Source of the DNA: Warburgia ugandensis
Taxonomy: Eukaryota; Streptophyta; Magnoliopsida; Canellales; Canellaceae
DNA: 64,000 bases
Assembly: GCA_035236585.1 (NCBI GenBank)
Contig: CP141132.1
Coordinates: 55,369,880-55,433,879, forward strand
Direction of reading: 5' to 3'
Shown: piece after piece, positions 13,901 through 22,841 of the stretch
Layout: every line of letters starts with the position of its first letter
Numbering within the stretch: the first letter of the stretch is position 1
Translations under genes and position numbers: made by a program
The notes under the pieces: model-generated
The model's database searches: none
Seen by the model: the letters and a program-made list of their open reading frames with translations, nothing else
What the model was told of the DNA's origin: nothing

Positions 13901-16169
13901 AACTTTTAACTTCCTTTCAAAAACTTAACCCTTCATACAGCTCTCACTTGACAACCCTTTCACCAGTCTAGCACTTATCAGAGTTTCACATTTCCAACTG
14001 CATGTTCTCACAACCTGCAAGGACAGGGACATCTGTGCAATTCTGGCAAAGGATCTTGACGATAAGGAGGATTCTTAGAAGAGCTTCTCCACATGACTTC
14101 TGTTTGCTGTAGGAAATGAAATAAATGCTTTCAATTTTGATTGCTCATCCAAGATTCTTTTCTAATTTTTGGAATTCAATCGTCTCTAATGAGTACTTAC
14201 AGGGTGTGAGTTTGGGTGCATTAATACAAGAGGCTTTTCATTAGGATGCTAAGATGATTGCCTTTAGTTTCATATTATCCCGATGGAACTGTAGGTTGGT
14301 TAAATCTTTTTCTTTAAATTCTTTTGAGCTAAACTTTATTGTAGGTCCAGATTTATATTCAGCCTGCTGATTTTAAGGGCCTTAATGAATTGTAACTCTC
14401 AGCTCTCCTCGTGGTCTCCGATTTTCAAGAGTTAGTTGTTGGTGATCTGTTGGAGAACTCTTTCAATGGTGTTCTCCTAGATAATAGATTGAGTCTAGGG
14501 CTGTGAAGATCAGCTAATGTAATATGACTAATGCTTGATCAAAATAGGGAGTCAATTCATTTATTGTTTATACGCATTCTAGTAAGTGAAGGGGAGCCTT
14601 GACACAATGGTAAAGTTATTGTTGTGTAACCTTGAGGTCACGGGTTCGAGGCATGGAAACAGCCTCTTGCAAAATGCAAGGTAAGGCTGAGTACTATATA
14701 CCCTTGTGGTCCGCCCCTTCACGGGACCTCGCATACGCGAGAGCTTCATGCACCGGGCTGCCCTTTACACATTCTACCAAGTGCAGACAACACAAGTACT
14801 CTCTCTCTCTCTCTCTTCCCCACTAGCTTTATTATCTATAATTTTCCTACATAAAAGCAAAACAGAAATAAATAAAAACCTTCAATTCTTAGAAAATTTT
14901 ATTGATAGGTTATTGGTGAGAAAGTTTGGGGGTAGCAGTCTTAGACATGCGGTTAGCACATGTATTTTATAAAGATCACAGATTTGGATCATAGCTTCTT
15001 GATTGGAGGGCATTGGATGGTGATTGTAAAACATGAGATGGTTACTTGAGGGCTTCACCAAAATGACTTGTGTATGTAAAGGTACAATAATTTGTTGAAA
15101 TTTTAAAGTTTTTATAGTGGAGTTTCCTTTATTACCCTCGTCTTTGTGCATATACTCTCTCCCTATAATCAGAATGCCATCAGTAAAATGATTTACGTGT
15201 TGGATTTTTTCTTCTGAATGATGCGGATAGATGATACTTGCTTGCTTCCGGTCATTACCAGTGGCATGTCTTTATCCAACTGTTTGCAATAATGTTATGT
15301 ATGTCTTTCTATCATTTAGCCACCAAATTAGTTGCCAACTTGACGTTATAGGAACTACTCATTTTCTTTGCGATGTTTCTTTTTGCTTAGAAGGATGAAG
15401 TTGTCGAGAGGATTGAAGACCGGATTGCTGCGTGGACCTTTCTTCCAAAAGGTTTTGTTTATTGTCATACTCCTATATTTTGACTCGTTCAATCAATGTT
15501 TCTTGATGTATTACTTTTCGTGCAATACATCTGAATGCTTTCGGTCTTCAGAAAATGGTGAGCCTATGCAGATACTGCGTTATGAACGTGGGGAGGGGTA
15601 TGAACCACATTATGATTACTACTATGATAAATTTCGATTGGTGTTTGGAGGGCACAGGGTTGCCTCAGTTCTAATGTATTTGTCTGATGTCACCGGTGGT
15701 GGTGAGACTAAGTTTCCCAAATCAGAGGTGAGAGAACTTTGTTAATATCTGCTTCGCTGCTCCCAAATTGCCACTGACTGAAAGGATCTACCACAAAATA
15801 CAGCTCAAAGATGCTCAAACTAAGGACAGTACTTGGTCCTCGTGTGCAATGACGGGTTATGCTGTGAAACCCATGAAGGGAACTGCACTGCTCTTTTTCA
15901 GTCTCCATCTCAATGCAACCACTGACGAGGGTAGTCTCCACGGAAGCTGTCCTGTGCTAAAGGGAGAGAAGTGGTCCGCAACCAAATGGATACATGTGAA
16001 AGCCTTTGGGATCGGGAAACAGTCATCGCCGTCGGATGGTGACTGCACAGATGAAGATGACAATTGTCCAGAATGGGCTGCACTTGGGGAGTGCCAGAAG
16101 AATCCTGTATACATGGTGGGTACTCCTGATTATTATGGCACATGTAGGAAGAGTTGTAATGTATGCTGA
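310..16169 (+). CDS. Prolyl 4-hydroxylase with C-terminal ShK-like domain, partial (5' exon outside window)
   Basis: Exons seen: 310-406, 1262-1319, 1403-1507, 15391-15451, 15552-15727, 15804-16169; every intron is GT-AG and the frame is kept across all junctions, giving about 287 residues. Family knowledge: plant P4Hs are ER/Golgi type II membrane 2-oxoglutarate dioxygenases (Fe2+, O2, ascorbate) that hydroxylate prolines of extensins, arabinogalactan proteins and other secreted hydroxyproline-rich proteins. Seen here: the family block FDPSRVVQLSW, the FLYKGFLTNEECDHLISL block, the RTSSGMF block, the HYD iron-binding pair (codons at 15608-15616), the distal His in LHGSCPV (15939-15941), and Lys in GEKWSATKW ten residues later, the 2-oxoglutarate-binding position. 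The last about 41 residues hold six cysteines in ShK spacing. The N-terminal anchor must lie on an upstream exon outside the window. The fourth visible exon is separated from the third by a 13.9-kb intron. Nothing in the visible coding sequence is broken, so I read it as functional. Confidence 0.93.
407..1261 (+). other. P4H intron, nothing further recognised
   Basis: AT-rich intron of 855 bp between two P4H exons. I see no repeat family or extra exon in it; a short open frame at 659-841 has no recognisable product. Confidence 0.7.
1262..1319 (+). CDS. P4H exon (FLYKGFL..ECDHLISL block)
   Basis: A 58-bp exon between an AG at 1260-1261 and a GT at 1320-1321. It encodes the highly conserved plant P4H block with the ECDHLI motif at the start of the catalytic fold. 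It joins in frame to the previous exon by one base. Confidence 0.92.
1403..1507 (+). CDS. P4H exon (DGDSGKG..RTSSGMF block)
   Basis: A 105-bp, 35-codon exon, acceptor GTGCAG and donor GTGAGT. The RTSSGMF motif is a family hallmark. The following intron is 13.9 kb. Confidence 0.92.
4585..6828. repeat. Tandem repeat, 560-bp unit x 4, apparently identical
   Basis: The anchor TTGGAGGTATGAAGAT recurs at 4585, 5145, 5705 and 6265, exactly 560 bp apart, and the fourth unit closes at about 6828 where TTGTAG replaces TTGGAG. By eye the copies are identical base for base. The unit has no long open frame and does not resemble a transposon end. It lies wholly in the giant P4H intron. Identity implies very recent amplification, or an assembly error that duplicated one unit. 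Confidence 0.95.
7995..8028. repeat. Short perfect inverted repeat (10-bp stem, 14-nt loop)
   Basis: ACTGTTCACA at 7995-8004 faces TGTGAACAGT at 8019-8028. Similar GTGAACAGT-type palindromes occur in plant LTRs, so this may mark a decayed LTR, but nothing else around it supports that. Confidence 0.5.
8810..8950 (-). mobile_element. Au-type SINE, 5'-truncated, with 16-bp target-site duplication
   Basis: On the minus strand it reads from the box B region (GGTCACAAGTTCGAGGAAAC) through AACAGCCTCTTGC and GCTGCATACCATAG to GGGAGAGTCATGCACC, matching the Au-like SINEs at 13531 and 14591. The box A part is missing. The perfect 16-bp direct repeat ACCTACTTGTTCAGAG at 8794-8809 and 8951-8966 brackets it, and that repeat is hAT transposase sequence, so it inserted after the hAT element. 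Confidence 0.88.
9201..9672 (-). mobile_element. LINE 3' fragment (RTE-like reverse-transcriptase C-terminus), 5'-truncated
   Basis: Minus-strand translation gives GKFYRMVVRPSMLYRS, then VTKMQMLR, GKTRKDIIKNENIRG, LRWFGHIQ and RGRLKRTWIEVARKE, the well-known C-terminal blocks of plant non-LTR retrotransposons, here with scattered stops. The 3' end (left side) is a (TCA)n tail at about 9201-9213. A perfect 16-bp direct repeat, AGTGACATTATCCAAA, flanks it at 9185-9200 and 9673-9688. Only about 470 bp inserted, a typical 5' truncation by target-primed reverse transcription. The clade (RTE) is inferred from memory of the C-terminal motifs and the trinucleotide tail. Confidence 0.87.
10919..10966. 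repeat. (AT)24 microsatellite
   Basis: Perfect AT dinucleotide run of 48 bp in the giant P4H intron. Confidence 0.98.
13531..13711 (+). mobile_element. Au-type SINE, near full length
   Basis: Begins GGGGAGCCTTGGCACAATGG, with an RNA polymerase III box A-like stretch at 13540-13550 and box B GGGTTCAAGCC at 13583-13593, then AACAGCCTCTTG, the GTAGTCC block and GGGAGCTTTGTGCACTGG, ending in a short T run. This is the structure of the tRNA-derived Au SINE of angiosperms. No convincing target-site duplication was found. It lies in the P4H intron in sense orientation. Confidence 0.9.
14591..14769 (+). mobile_element. Au-type SINE, near full length, with 14-bp imperfect target-site duplication
   Basis: Starts GGGGAGCCTTGACACAATGG, box B GGGTTCGAGGC at 14642-14652, and ends GGGCTGCCCTTT. 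It is bracketed by CATTCTAGTAAGTG (14575-14588) and CATTCTACCAAGTG (14770-14783), 12 of 14 bases alike, which I take as its target-site duplication. It sits about 880 bp downstream of the other copy, in the same orientation. A (CT)9 run follows at 14799-14816. Confidence 0.9.
15391..15451 (+). CDS. P4H exon (VVERIEDRIAAWTFLPK)
   Basis: A 61-bp exon following acceptor GCTTAG and ending before GTTTTG. It encodes the helix that in the family reads D-E-hydrophobic..IE.RIA.WTFLP. The last base starts a Glu codon completed in the next exon. Confidence 0.92.
15552..15727 (+). CDS. P4H exon (HxD iron-binding motif)
   Basis: A 176-bp exon with ENGEPMQILRYERGEGYEPHYD and then GGHRVASVLMYLSDV and GGETKFPKSE. 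The His and Asp of HYD are two of the three Fe(II) ligands by family comparison. Confidence 0.94.
15804..16169 (+). CDS. P4H last exon (distal His, 2-oxoglutarate Lys, ShK-like domain)
   Basis: Encodes YAVKP.KG.ALLFFSLH, LHGSCPV, GEKWSATKWIHVKAFG and then a C-terminal cysteine-rich tail from 16044 to 16166 with six cysteines, ending at TGA 16167-16169. The preceding intron is only 76 bp; the acceptor TACAG at 15799-15803 is the one that keeps frame. ShK-like tails occur in a subset of plant P4Hs; their role is not established. Confidence 0.93.
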   Translation, partial: LKDAQTKDSTWSSCAMTGYAVKPMKGTALLFFSLHLNATTDEGSLHGSCPVLKGEKWSATKWIHVKAFGIGKQSSPSDGDCTDEDDNCPEWAALGECQKNPVYMVGTPDYYGTCRKSCNVC

Positions 16170-17026
16170 CAGTTACAGATTGTTGATACCCTAACGAGCT
16201 GTAGTATTTTGTCCGAGGTCTGGTCTTACTGGTTTTTTTTAGCTTCAATAGCAGTTTTGAGATGTATACCAAAGGCGCATCAGTGTAAATTAAGGATTAT
16301 TGTACCCACCATGGAATGCAGACGTCTGGAGGGGATCGTTGGGCAATCACGCAAGGCTAAGCAACAATCAGCTGCAGTCTTCTTTTCTTTTCTTTTCTTT
16401 ATTTTGAATGATGGTGAAATTTTATTAGGAAAGGGAAATATAAGATCGAGGTGATCATAATTAGTCCCACACCCAACGATGAACATTAGAGAGCAAAGGA
16501 AAACCAACTCTCAAGAGACAGCGAAACAATACAAAACGACTGCTGTCTTCTTTTCTCAATTAGCGCTAGTGCCAGAAGATCTTTCCCATAATGACGGACC
16601 AATTAGTTAGTATATCACCCAAGGGGGAAAAGGAAATAGTCTTCCACCAAAAGAATTGGTAAATTTGGTCATACATCAAGCTTTTCTAAAAAAGCCATTT
16701 AAGATTCCTAATGAGATGATCGAAATGTGGGTTAGAAGCTTTACGCAAACTTTCATGGTGTCTTTAATCAGAACAAATGAAACTCAATGCCTCCACCCAA
16801 TTATAAACTTAATGTGGTCAGTTACAAAGGGCAGATCGAGTTTATTAATTATTGACTCACTCGAGCGGTGGTCTAAAAGATGCATCGCCAAACAAAGACG
16901 AGAAGGTCCATCTTTGATCAACCAAGTACTGGCACCAGTGCCTTGCAATGCCGCAAGAAGTCTTACACCTAGGTGACTATGATTTGAGAATGCGCATGGG
17001 TATGGCCTACCATTAAAATAAAAAAA
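16170..17026 (+). other. P4H 3' flank, including the presumed 3' UTR
   Basis: Follows the P4H stop codon. No classical AATAAA signal stands out, so the polyadenylation site is not placed. A short (TTTTC)n run lies at about 16381-16400. The stretch 16400-17000 has no recognisable gene on either strand. Confidence 0.5.
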
Positions 17027-19126
17027 GGGTGTTTGGCTGATTTATTGCGTTTTTGCTAAAATATCCAGACATTTTAAGTTTTTGCTATTTTGCCATTAAG
17101 TTTTGCAGAACTTTGCTAAAATGCCATTCTATTAGTGTTTCACCGTCACAATTTTCAAATTGACGAAAATGCCCTTCCATCCTCTCCCTGTCTAAACACT
17201 ATACTGAGAAACAGATCTGTATATGTGTTTTACCCTTGTGGAAGAAGACCGATGATTTGTCTGTGTCCCTGCTCATCCACTGCCAGCCCGCGCTCCGCCC
17301 AGCTTCCCCCGGTCTCAGCCACGCCTCTGCCCAGATCTGCATATCTGTGTTGACCGTTGTGGAAGAAGACCGACGATCTGACGGTGAAGCATCCCCATGC
17401 ACGCTCCTTGCCCATGTCCCTGCTCATCCTCTGCCCGTGCTCTGCCCACGCTCAGCCATGCCTCTTGCCTAGATCTGGCGTGCATTTTTGTGTTTGCCAT
17501 TGTAGAAGAAGACCGACGATATAATGGTGAAGCATCCCACACAGTGCTGGCTCGTATCCCTGCTCATCCTCTGCACGCGCGCCGCCCATGCTCAGCCACG
17601 CCTCCTACCCAGATCTGGCATGCATCTCTGTAGAACTCTACAAGAGTCTTTCTGTGATCCCAAGGTCTGGCCTTCACTTTCAGGCATTCTCATTGTTGTT
17701 TCATATTCACTATGTGCTAAAAATGAGGAATAACTCTTGGCATAAAGCAAATGCAAAGTGATAACAACATGGGCAGCATCATAGATGCAGAAGCAACTCC
17801 TGATTTGTCTCAGACATAATTTCATGACCCAAGATTATGTAGAATGCCATACAGCAATCGAATCCCCAGCTTTATATGGACGGTCTACCACCAATTGAAC
17901 AGAACCATCTATGGCAGTCAGCACTGCTTTGCTTGCAGTTACTTCTGTAAACCAATAGGGGGGGAGGCAAGTGGAACTAAAGCAAATCTTCTAGCCAAAC
18001 TCACCAAAATGAACAATAACAACTCAAATTTCCAATGAAAAATATACTGTATACTATCCAAATCCCAATGAATTACAACTCAAATTTCTAATGAATCCTG
18101 AACGGCCCAAGTCATGAAAAGTAACTACACGCTAACAAGAACACAAAGCACAAGACAGTAATAGGTAAAGGTTTGGCCTTCACTTCCACACATTTCAATT
18201 GGTGGTAGACCGTACATATAAAGCTGGGGATTCAATTGCTGTATCTTATTCTACATAATGAATTACAACTCAAATTTCTAATGAATCCTGAACGGCCCAA
18301 GTCATGAAAAGTAACTACACGCTAACAAGAACACAAAGCACAAGACAGTAATAGGTAAAGGTCTGGCCTTCACTTCCACACATTTCAATTGGTGATTTAT
18401 TCCTCATTTTTAGCACAGTGAATATGAAACAACAATAAGAATGCTTGGAAGTGAAGGCCAGACCTTGGGATCACAGAAAGGCTCTTATAGAGTTTTACAG
18501 AGATGCACGCCAGATCTGGGCAGGAGGCGTGGCTGAGCTTGGGTGGAGTGCGTGCAGAGGTTGAGCAGGGACACGAGCTAGCAGAGTGCGTGGGATGCTT
18601 CACCGCTAGATCGTCGGTCTTCTTCTACAGCGGCAAACACAGAAATGCACGTCAGATCTGGGCAGGAGGCGTGGCTGCTCGTGGGCGGAGTGCGAGCAGA
18701 GGATGAGCAGGGACACGAGCAAGCAGAGTGCGTGGAAATGCTTCACCGTTAGATCGTCGGTCTTCTTCCACAATGGTCAGCACAAAAGCGCAGATCTGGG
18801 CAGAGGCGTGGGTGAGCATGGGGGGAGCTGGGCGGAGCGCGGGCTGGCAGTGGATGAGCAGGGACACAGACGCAGATCTGCAGATCGTCGGTCTTCTTCC
18901 ACAAGGGTAAACAACGATGCAGATCTGTTTCTCAGTGTAGTGTTTAGACAGGGAGAAGACGGAGGGGCATTTTCGTCATTTTAAAAATCGTGACGGCGAA
19001 ATACTAACGGAATGACATTTCAGCAAAGTTTTGCAAAAATTTAATGACAAAACAGCAAAAACTTAAAATGTCTGGATATTTTAGCAAAAAAGAAATAAAT
19101 CAGTGGCAAATCAGCAAAAAACCCCC
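17027..19126. mobile_element. Foldback (long terminal inverted repeat) DNA transposon, Mutator-like, non-autonomous
   Basis: Left arm 17027-17731 and right arm 18396-19126 are inverted copies of each other. The outer ends GGCTGATTT and AAATCAGC, the block AATATCCAGACATTTTAAG and its complement at about 19060-19085, and the inner ends ATGAGGAATAA and TTATTCCTCAT all correspond. Inside each arm a GC-richer unit of about 130 bp, with GAAGAAGACCGACGATCTG and CAGATCTG, recurs about three times. Both ends abut runs of seven A, so a target-site duplication cannot be read with certainty. No transposase is present; the short open frames are arm repeats seen in several frames. Long arms with subterminal repeats fit foldback MULEs, but the superfamily call is inference. 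Confidence 0.75.
17732..18395. repeat. Core of the foldback element with a 138-bp direct duplication and a nested inverted copy
   Basis: AATGAATTACAACTC starts nearly identical copies at 18067 and 18257, 190 bp apart, each running about 137 bp to CATTTCAATTGGTG. Between them, 18190-18256 is the reverse complement of 17840-17897 (GGTAGACCG..AAGCTGGGGATTC). The core has therefore been rearranged since formation. It encodes nothing recognisable. Confidence 0.8.
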
Positions 19127-19209
19127 AAAAAAATGAAACTCCACCAATTCTGGTCGGATCAAAATTTTTGAATCAAACATATAAACACGGCTTCGGTGTC
19201 CAGGTGAAC

Positions 19210-19325
19210 CTGACTTTAGTTTTAGAAACCCTATACTTTATCTTGCGCGTCCTTAGGTTGCCTTCATCTTCTAAAATTTCCTTAAGTAGCCCAACATTTA
19301 AAATCCAGCTTTAAGTGGCCAATAT
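19210..19325 (+). repeat. Orphan copy of the terminal arm of the 19488-20533 element
   Basis: The run TTAGTTTTAG, then TTAGGTTGCC, TTCCTTAAGTAGCCC and CTTTAAGTGGCC follows the same order as the left arm of the neighbouring inverted-repeat element, in direct orientation. It may be the remnant of a second, truncated copy. Confidence 0.5.
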
Positions 19326-19487
19326 ATATATTGCAATCTAAAATCAAAGAATTATGGCAATCTAAGCACCTACCAAGCTCGGGTGCTGTTGGTGAAGGTC
19401 TTTTTCCTTTTTGTGAGGACATGAAAAGCAAACTGATTTTGATGGCATTGAAATAATTAAGTTTAAACTATCCAGACTGGGTAACTA

Positions 19488-20533
19488 CTTAGCACCTTAG
19501 TTTTGGTTTCATTTTTTAAGTTGCCCCATCTTTTGCTTTTTTCCTTACGTGGCCCTCTAATTTACGAAGTTGAATTTAAGTTGTCCACCATTGAATTTGG
19601 CCACCAACCGTATTATTGGGGAGGGTAAAGTGGGTATTTCACCCATTTCTACTCTTTCAAACCCGAAATGAATTTGATCAGGTCGAAAATGCCCTTAAGC
19701 AACAGACATCTCATAAAAACCAAATCAACATGTCTTTTAGATTTCATAATTTTGCTTCCCAATTCCTCATAGCAAGGTAGGTTCTCATCATTCGATTTAT
19801 GAGGACAACAATGGAGCTTCTGCAAATGGTAGTACTAATGACTAAACATGATAAAAACAAAGCCACTAATAGTATATAATCATGTGGAGTATGCGCAGTA
19901 AGTTCTAAAGTTACAATCCATTGCCATTTTTGTTATTATGCTTGTTTCATACGTATCCACAGAAGTAGAGTAGTGTGCTCACGAATATGGTAGCTAATGA
20001 TAAAATTATATAGTTAAGTCTGGTCTTGTTTTTAGGTTTAGAGGTGGAAAGGATAATTTTTTTTCCAGACACAATCTCACTATCAAGCAAAAGAACAAGC
20101 AAATTAAGGCTCCATGCTTACTTTTCACATAGTAGAAAAACCAAAAGAAACCCTCCCTCTTCCTGCCTAGCCCAAGTCCACAGACAGCTCCAACTGTAGA
20201 TTTTCCTCCTTTCTTCATTGAATTTTCAAAAAGAATGAAAACACAACTCCATTTCCTTTTATTTCATTTGATTTCAGCCAGCACATTGAATCCTAGCAGC
20301 AGCTAGGGTTCTTGGCTTCTTTACCCGCATCAAAACTATGACACAACATATTGATTTCAGGTTCGAGGAAGAAGATATGGATGAAATGCCCATTTTACCC
20401 ACACTGATATTCCATCCAATAGTTGGATTTGGCATTAGAGGCTACTTAAAGCCGGTTGTGCAAATCAAGGGGACACCCGACAATAAAAGATGGGGCCTAC
20501 TAAAAAAAAATTGGAAACTAGAAGTGGACTAGC
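19488..20533. mobile_element. Non-autonomous inverted-repeat DNA transposon, about 1.05 kb
   Basis: The left arm of about 200 bp (19488-19685) and the right arm (20336-20533) are diverged reverse complements. The shared series runs CTTAGTTTTGG / CTAGTTTCC, GCCCCATCTTTT in both, TTTAAGT, then GGGTATTTCACCCAT facing GGCATTTCATCCAT, and AACCCGAAAT facing AACCTGAAAT. The core of about 650 bp has no recognisable transposase. Mutator-like is the best guess from arm length; no clear target-site duplication was found. Confidence 0.62.
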
Positions 20534-22301
20534 ACACCATTGTATTGCCAGTGAAACGTCGATATGATTAAAGAACGATTTTCATGTTTTAGGCGGCAGA
20601 TATTTCGGTTTGAGAGTTTGACTTCTTTATTCCTTTCTAGAGGGTTTCGATAGAGTTGTGCGATTTCCATGGATGAGGTTGCTTCATCATTTAGCCCATT
20701 CTTTTTTATTTTCAATACCCATGAATATCAATGCCTTTAAACAATCTTAACATGACAAATGGCTTAGATCTAGAAAATAATGTTACCATACATGAAAAAA
20801 GTGACATGTACACCTTTATCCCATAGAGCATGTATTCGTAGCGAATTCTATAAGTTAGAAGTACGGAAAGTTAAAAAGAATACCTCAAACGAAGCATGAG
20901 TTCTTGGCACTAGCAAACCCATTTGGTAAAATAGCAAAACCTTTAAGTGGTGTCAATGCTGCCACAAACAAAGAGTTTACCACCCAACAAAGGTTACAAG
21001 CAAATGTTGAAAATAATATATCCACTAGGTGTTTGAAAGGCCTCTAATTGGGATTTAACTCCAAGTCAAAAAGGAAAATCATGGACATGGGCTGCAACTA
21101 ACACAACCAATACATGTCCCGGATCTCCAATTAAAGACTAAAGGAGCATCAAACTTGGGTCATGAAACGCTCACCAAATAAACCCCTAAATACTGACATA
21201 ATTAGGACCCTATAAGTCCTCAAACTCGAGCGGTAAGACACTCATCAATAAGCCTCTAGGATAGAAAGATTAGAAAGCCAAATGTGCCCCTTGAATCCAG
21301 TAAAACTTGAGCTACAAATTGCACTTAGAATGAAGGGCTTGACAAGCAATAGGAAAAAAACTAGTCTCAAAGCTATGCAAGAAATACAACCCAAGCCCCA
21401 CAAAATTTCAAATTAGGACTGGGGTGGGCGCTGAAAATTGCACCCCATGTATACAAGAAAGGGGTGTGAGTCACGACACCTACCTATGCAAAAGAAATTG
21501 TATTTTTCAAATTAAGAATGCAAAAGAAAAAGAAAAAAAATCTCCCACACCAAAGGTCTATAAGGAGTGGAACTAGATGAGAATGAATGCAAGGAGTGAG
21601 ATTTCTATGGCTTGAGTTGCTTTTACATAGGAAAAGCTAGTTCCCTTCAAACTCTAAAGTTCAATGAATGTAGGAATGTTAGTTCGTTCAACTTTTAAAA
21701 GATTCAAAATTTCTAGAGTTACCCATTGAGGGAAACTTCCAAAATTTTGGAGGGGCATATGTTGGAGGGCTAATTTTGGTAATCTCCCTCCTTCCCCTAG
21801 ATGAAAAAATTGCCTCCCACGGGGTCCTCTTTTTCTAAAATAAATTAAGATTCTCTTAGAAGAGTCCTTTATGTTTAGTTTTCTAGAAGTGTCTATCTTC
21901 AAAAGGAGCTTTTGGAGTCTCCTGTAAGCTAAGTATTCTTCTTAGATTACTTGAAATAGGACCAAATTTGGTTACAAATGGGACCTATAAAAATAAAAAG
22001 CTCCCTAAGGGAGTACTATGTGTTGGAAATGTTCAGGACTCTTTGAAAGAGAGCCCCTTGTATTTTAAAATCTTTAGAAAACATATTAAGTGGGAAGGGC
22101 TCTTAGAGTTGCCTAAGACTTTAGGACCCTTTGGATCTCTAGAAAGGACCCACTTTATCCAAATAAGTGGGATCCAACAATAAAAAAAAAGACCCTTAAG
22201 GGGTATTTTATATATTCAAAAAGGTTTAGGGTTCTCTTAGAGAGTCCATCATTATAATTTTCTAAGTGTTTCTTAATTAAAAGATTATCTAGGATGAAAC
22301 T
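20534..22301. other. Unassigned AT-rich sequence
   Basis: No gene or named element recognised. At about 22003-22250 there is a weak, diverged tandem repetition of a unit of about 190 bp around TCCCTAAGGGAG and CCCTTAAGGGG. Confidence 0.5.
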
Positions 22302-22758
22302 TGATGTATTTTAAATTTAATTGCAAACACACGTTTCTATTGAAGTATAGATGTGCAATTACGAGACGATCCCATGATGACTCAATTTATGAATTTGGAA
22401 TTTCAATCAAAATATATTTTAAATCACTTTTAACCTACCCAATGAATTTAAACAAATAAATCAAATAAACTCAATAACACTAAAAGAGATAAAATTAACC
22501 AAACTTCTGTACTCTAGGGTTTTAGATTTTACCACACTAAATTCACTTACATCCAAACTTAAGCAAACTTAGATCTATTACCAGATATGTTAATAAAGCA
22601 TTGACATATTAAAAACATGAAATATGTGTTGTTAAAAGCCTTAATTTTAAAATTTCTTAGTTCTAGGATTTTTCCTAATTTAGTATATTTTTCAAAGTAT
22701 AAATTGTCTTCTCAGGGCACAAATTATCTAATAAAAGCATAAAACATCTAACTAAAGT
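22302..22758 (-). mobile_element. LTR fragment, family C copy 1
   Basis: Starts TGATGTATTTTAAA and is collinear with 43371-43800, through CTCAATTTATGA, GAGATAAAATTA and CACAAATTATCT. The motif CGATCCCA lies near the start. On the minus strand this would be the 3' end of an LTR, of the sort seen in Athila/Tat-type Ty3/gypsy elements; the family is inferred. The copy is fossil and is cut by a SINE at 22759. Confidence 0.6.
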
Positions 22759-22841
22759 GGGCAGCTTGATGGACGAAGCTCCCACATGTGCAAGGTCTGG
22801 GGAAAGGGTGGACCACAAGGGTCTATATATAGTATGTAGCC
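22759..22841 (-). mobile_element. Au-type SINE, 3' fragment
   Basis: Minus-strand match to the Au 3' half: GGCAGC, GAAGCTCCCACATGTGC, GGTGGACCACAAGG. TAACTAAAGT before it and TTACTAAAGT after it may be an imperfect target-site duplication. The tRNA-related half is missing. Confidence 0.75.

Larger units (their letters stand above)
1508..15390 (+). other. Giant P4H intron (13.9 kb) loaded with repeats
   Basis: Bounded by donor GTGAGT at 1508 and acceptor GCTTAG ending at 15390. It contains a 4 x 560-bp tandem repeat, a hAT relic with nested LINE and SINE, an (AT)24 tract and two Au SINEs. The parts 1508-4584, 6828-8793, 10331-13530, 13712-14590 and 14784-15390 hold no element I can name. Small items in them are a 25-bp direct duplication at 3188-3237 and a 14-bp repeat (GACTCACGTTCTCT) near 13435 and 13508. 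Confidence 0.85.

Noticed and set aside
13531-14652. tRNA genes, from the box A and box B sequences
   Set aside because: The boxes belong to Au SINEs; no cloverleaf with an anticodon stem could be formed around them.
15857-16272. Minus-strand frames of 85 and 120 codons
   Set aside because: They are antisense shadows of the last P4H exon, whose sense frame has clear family motifs.
17135-18984. Cluster of overlapping open frames on both strands with similar proteins
   Set aside because: They come from the GC-rich subrepeats of the foldback element read in several frames, with no start context and no family.
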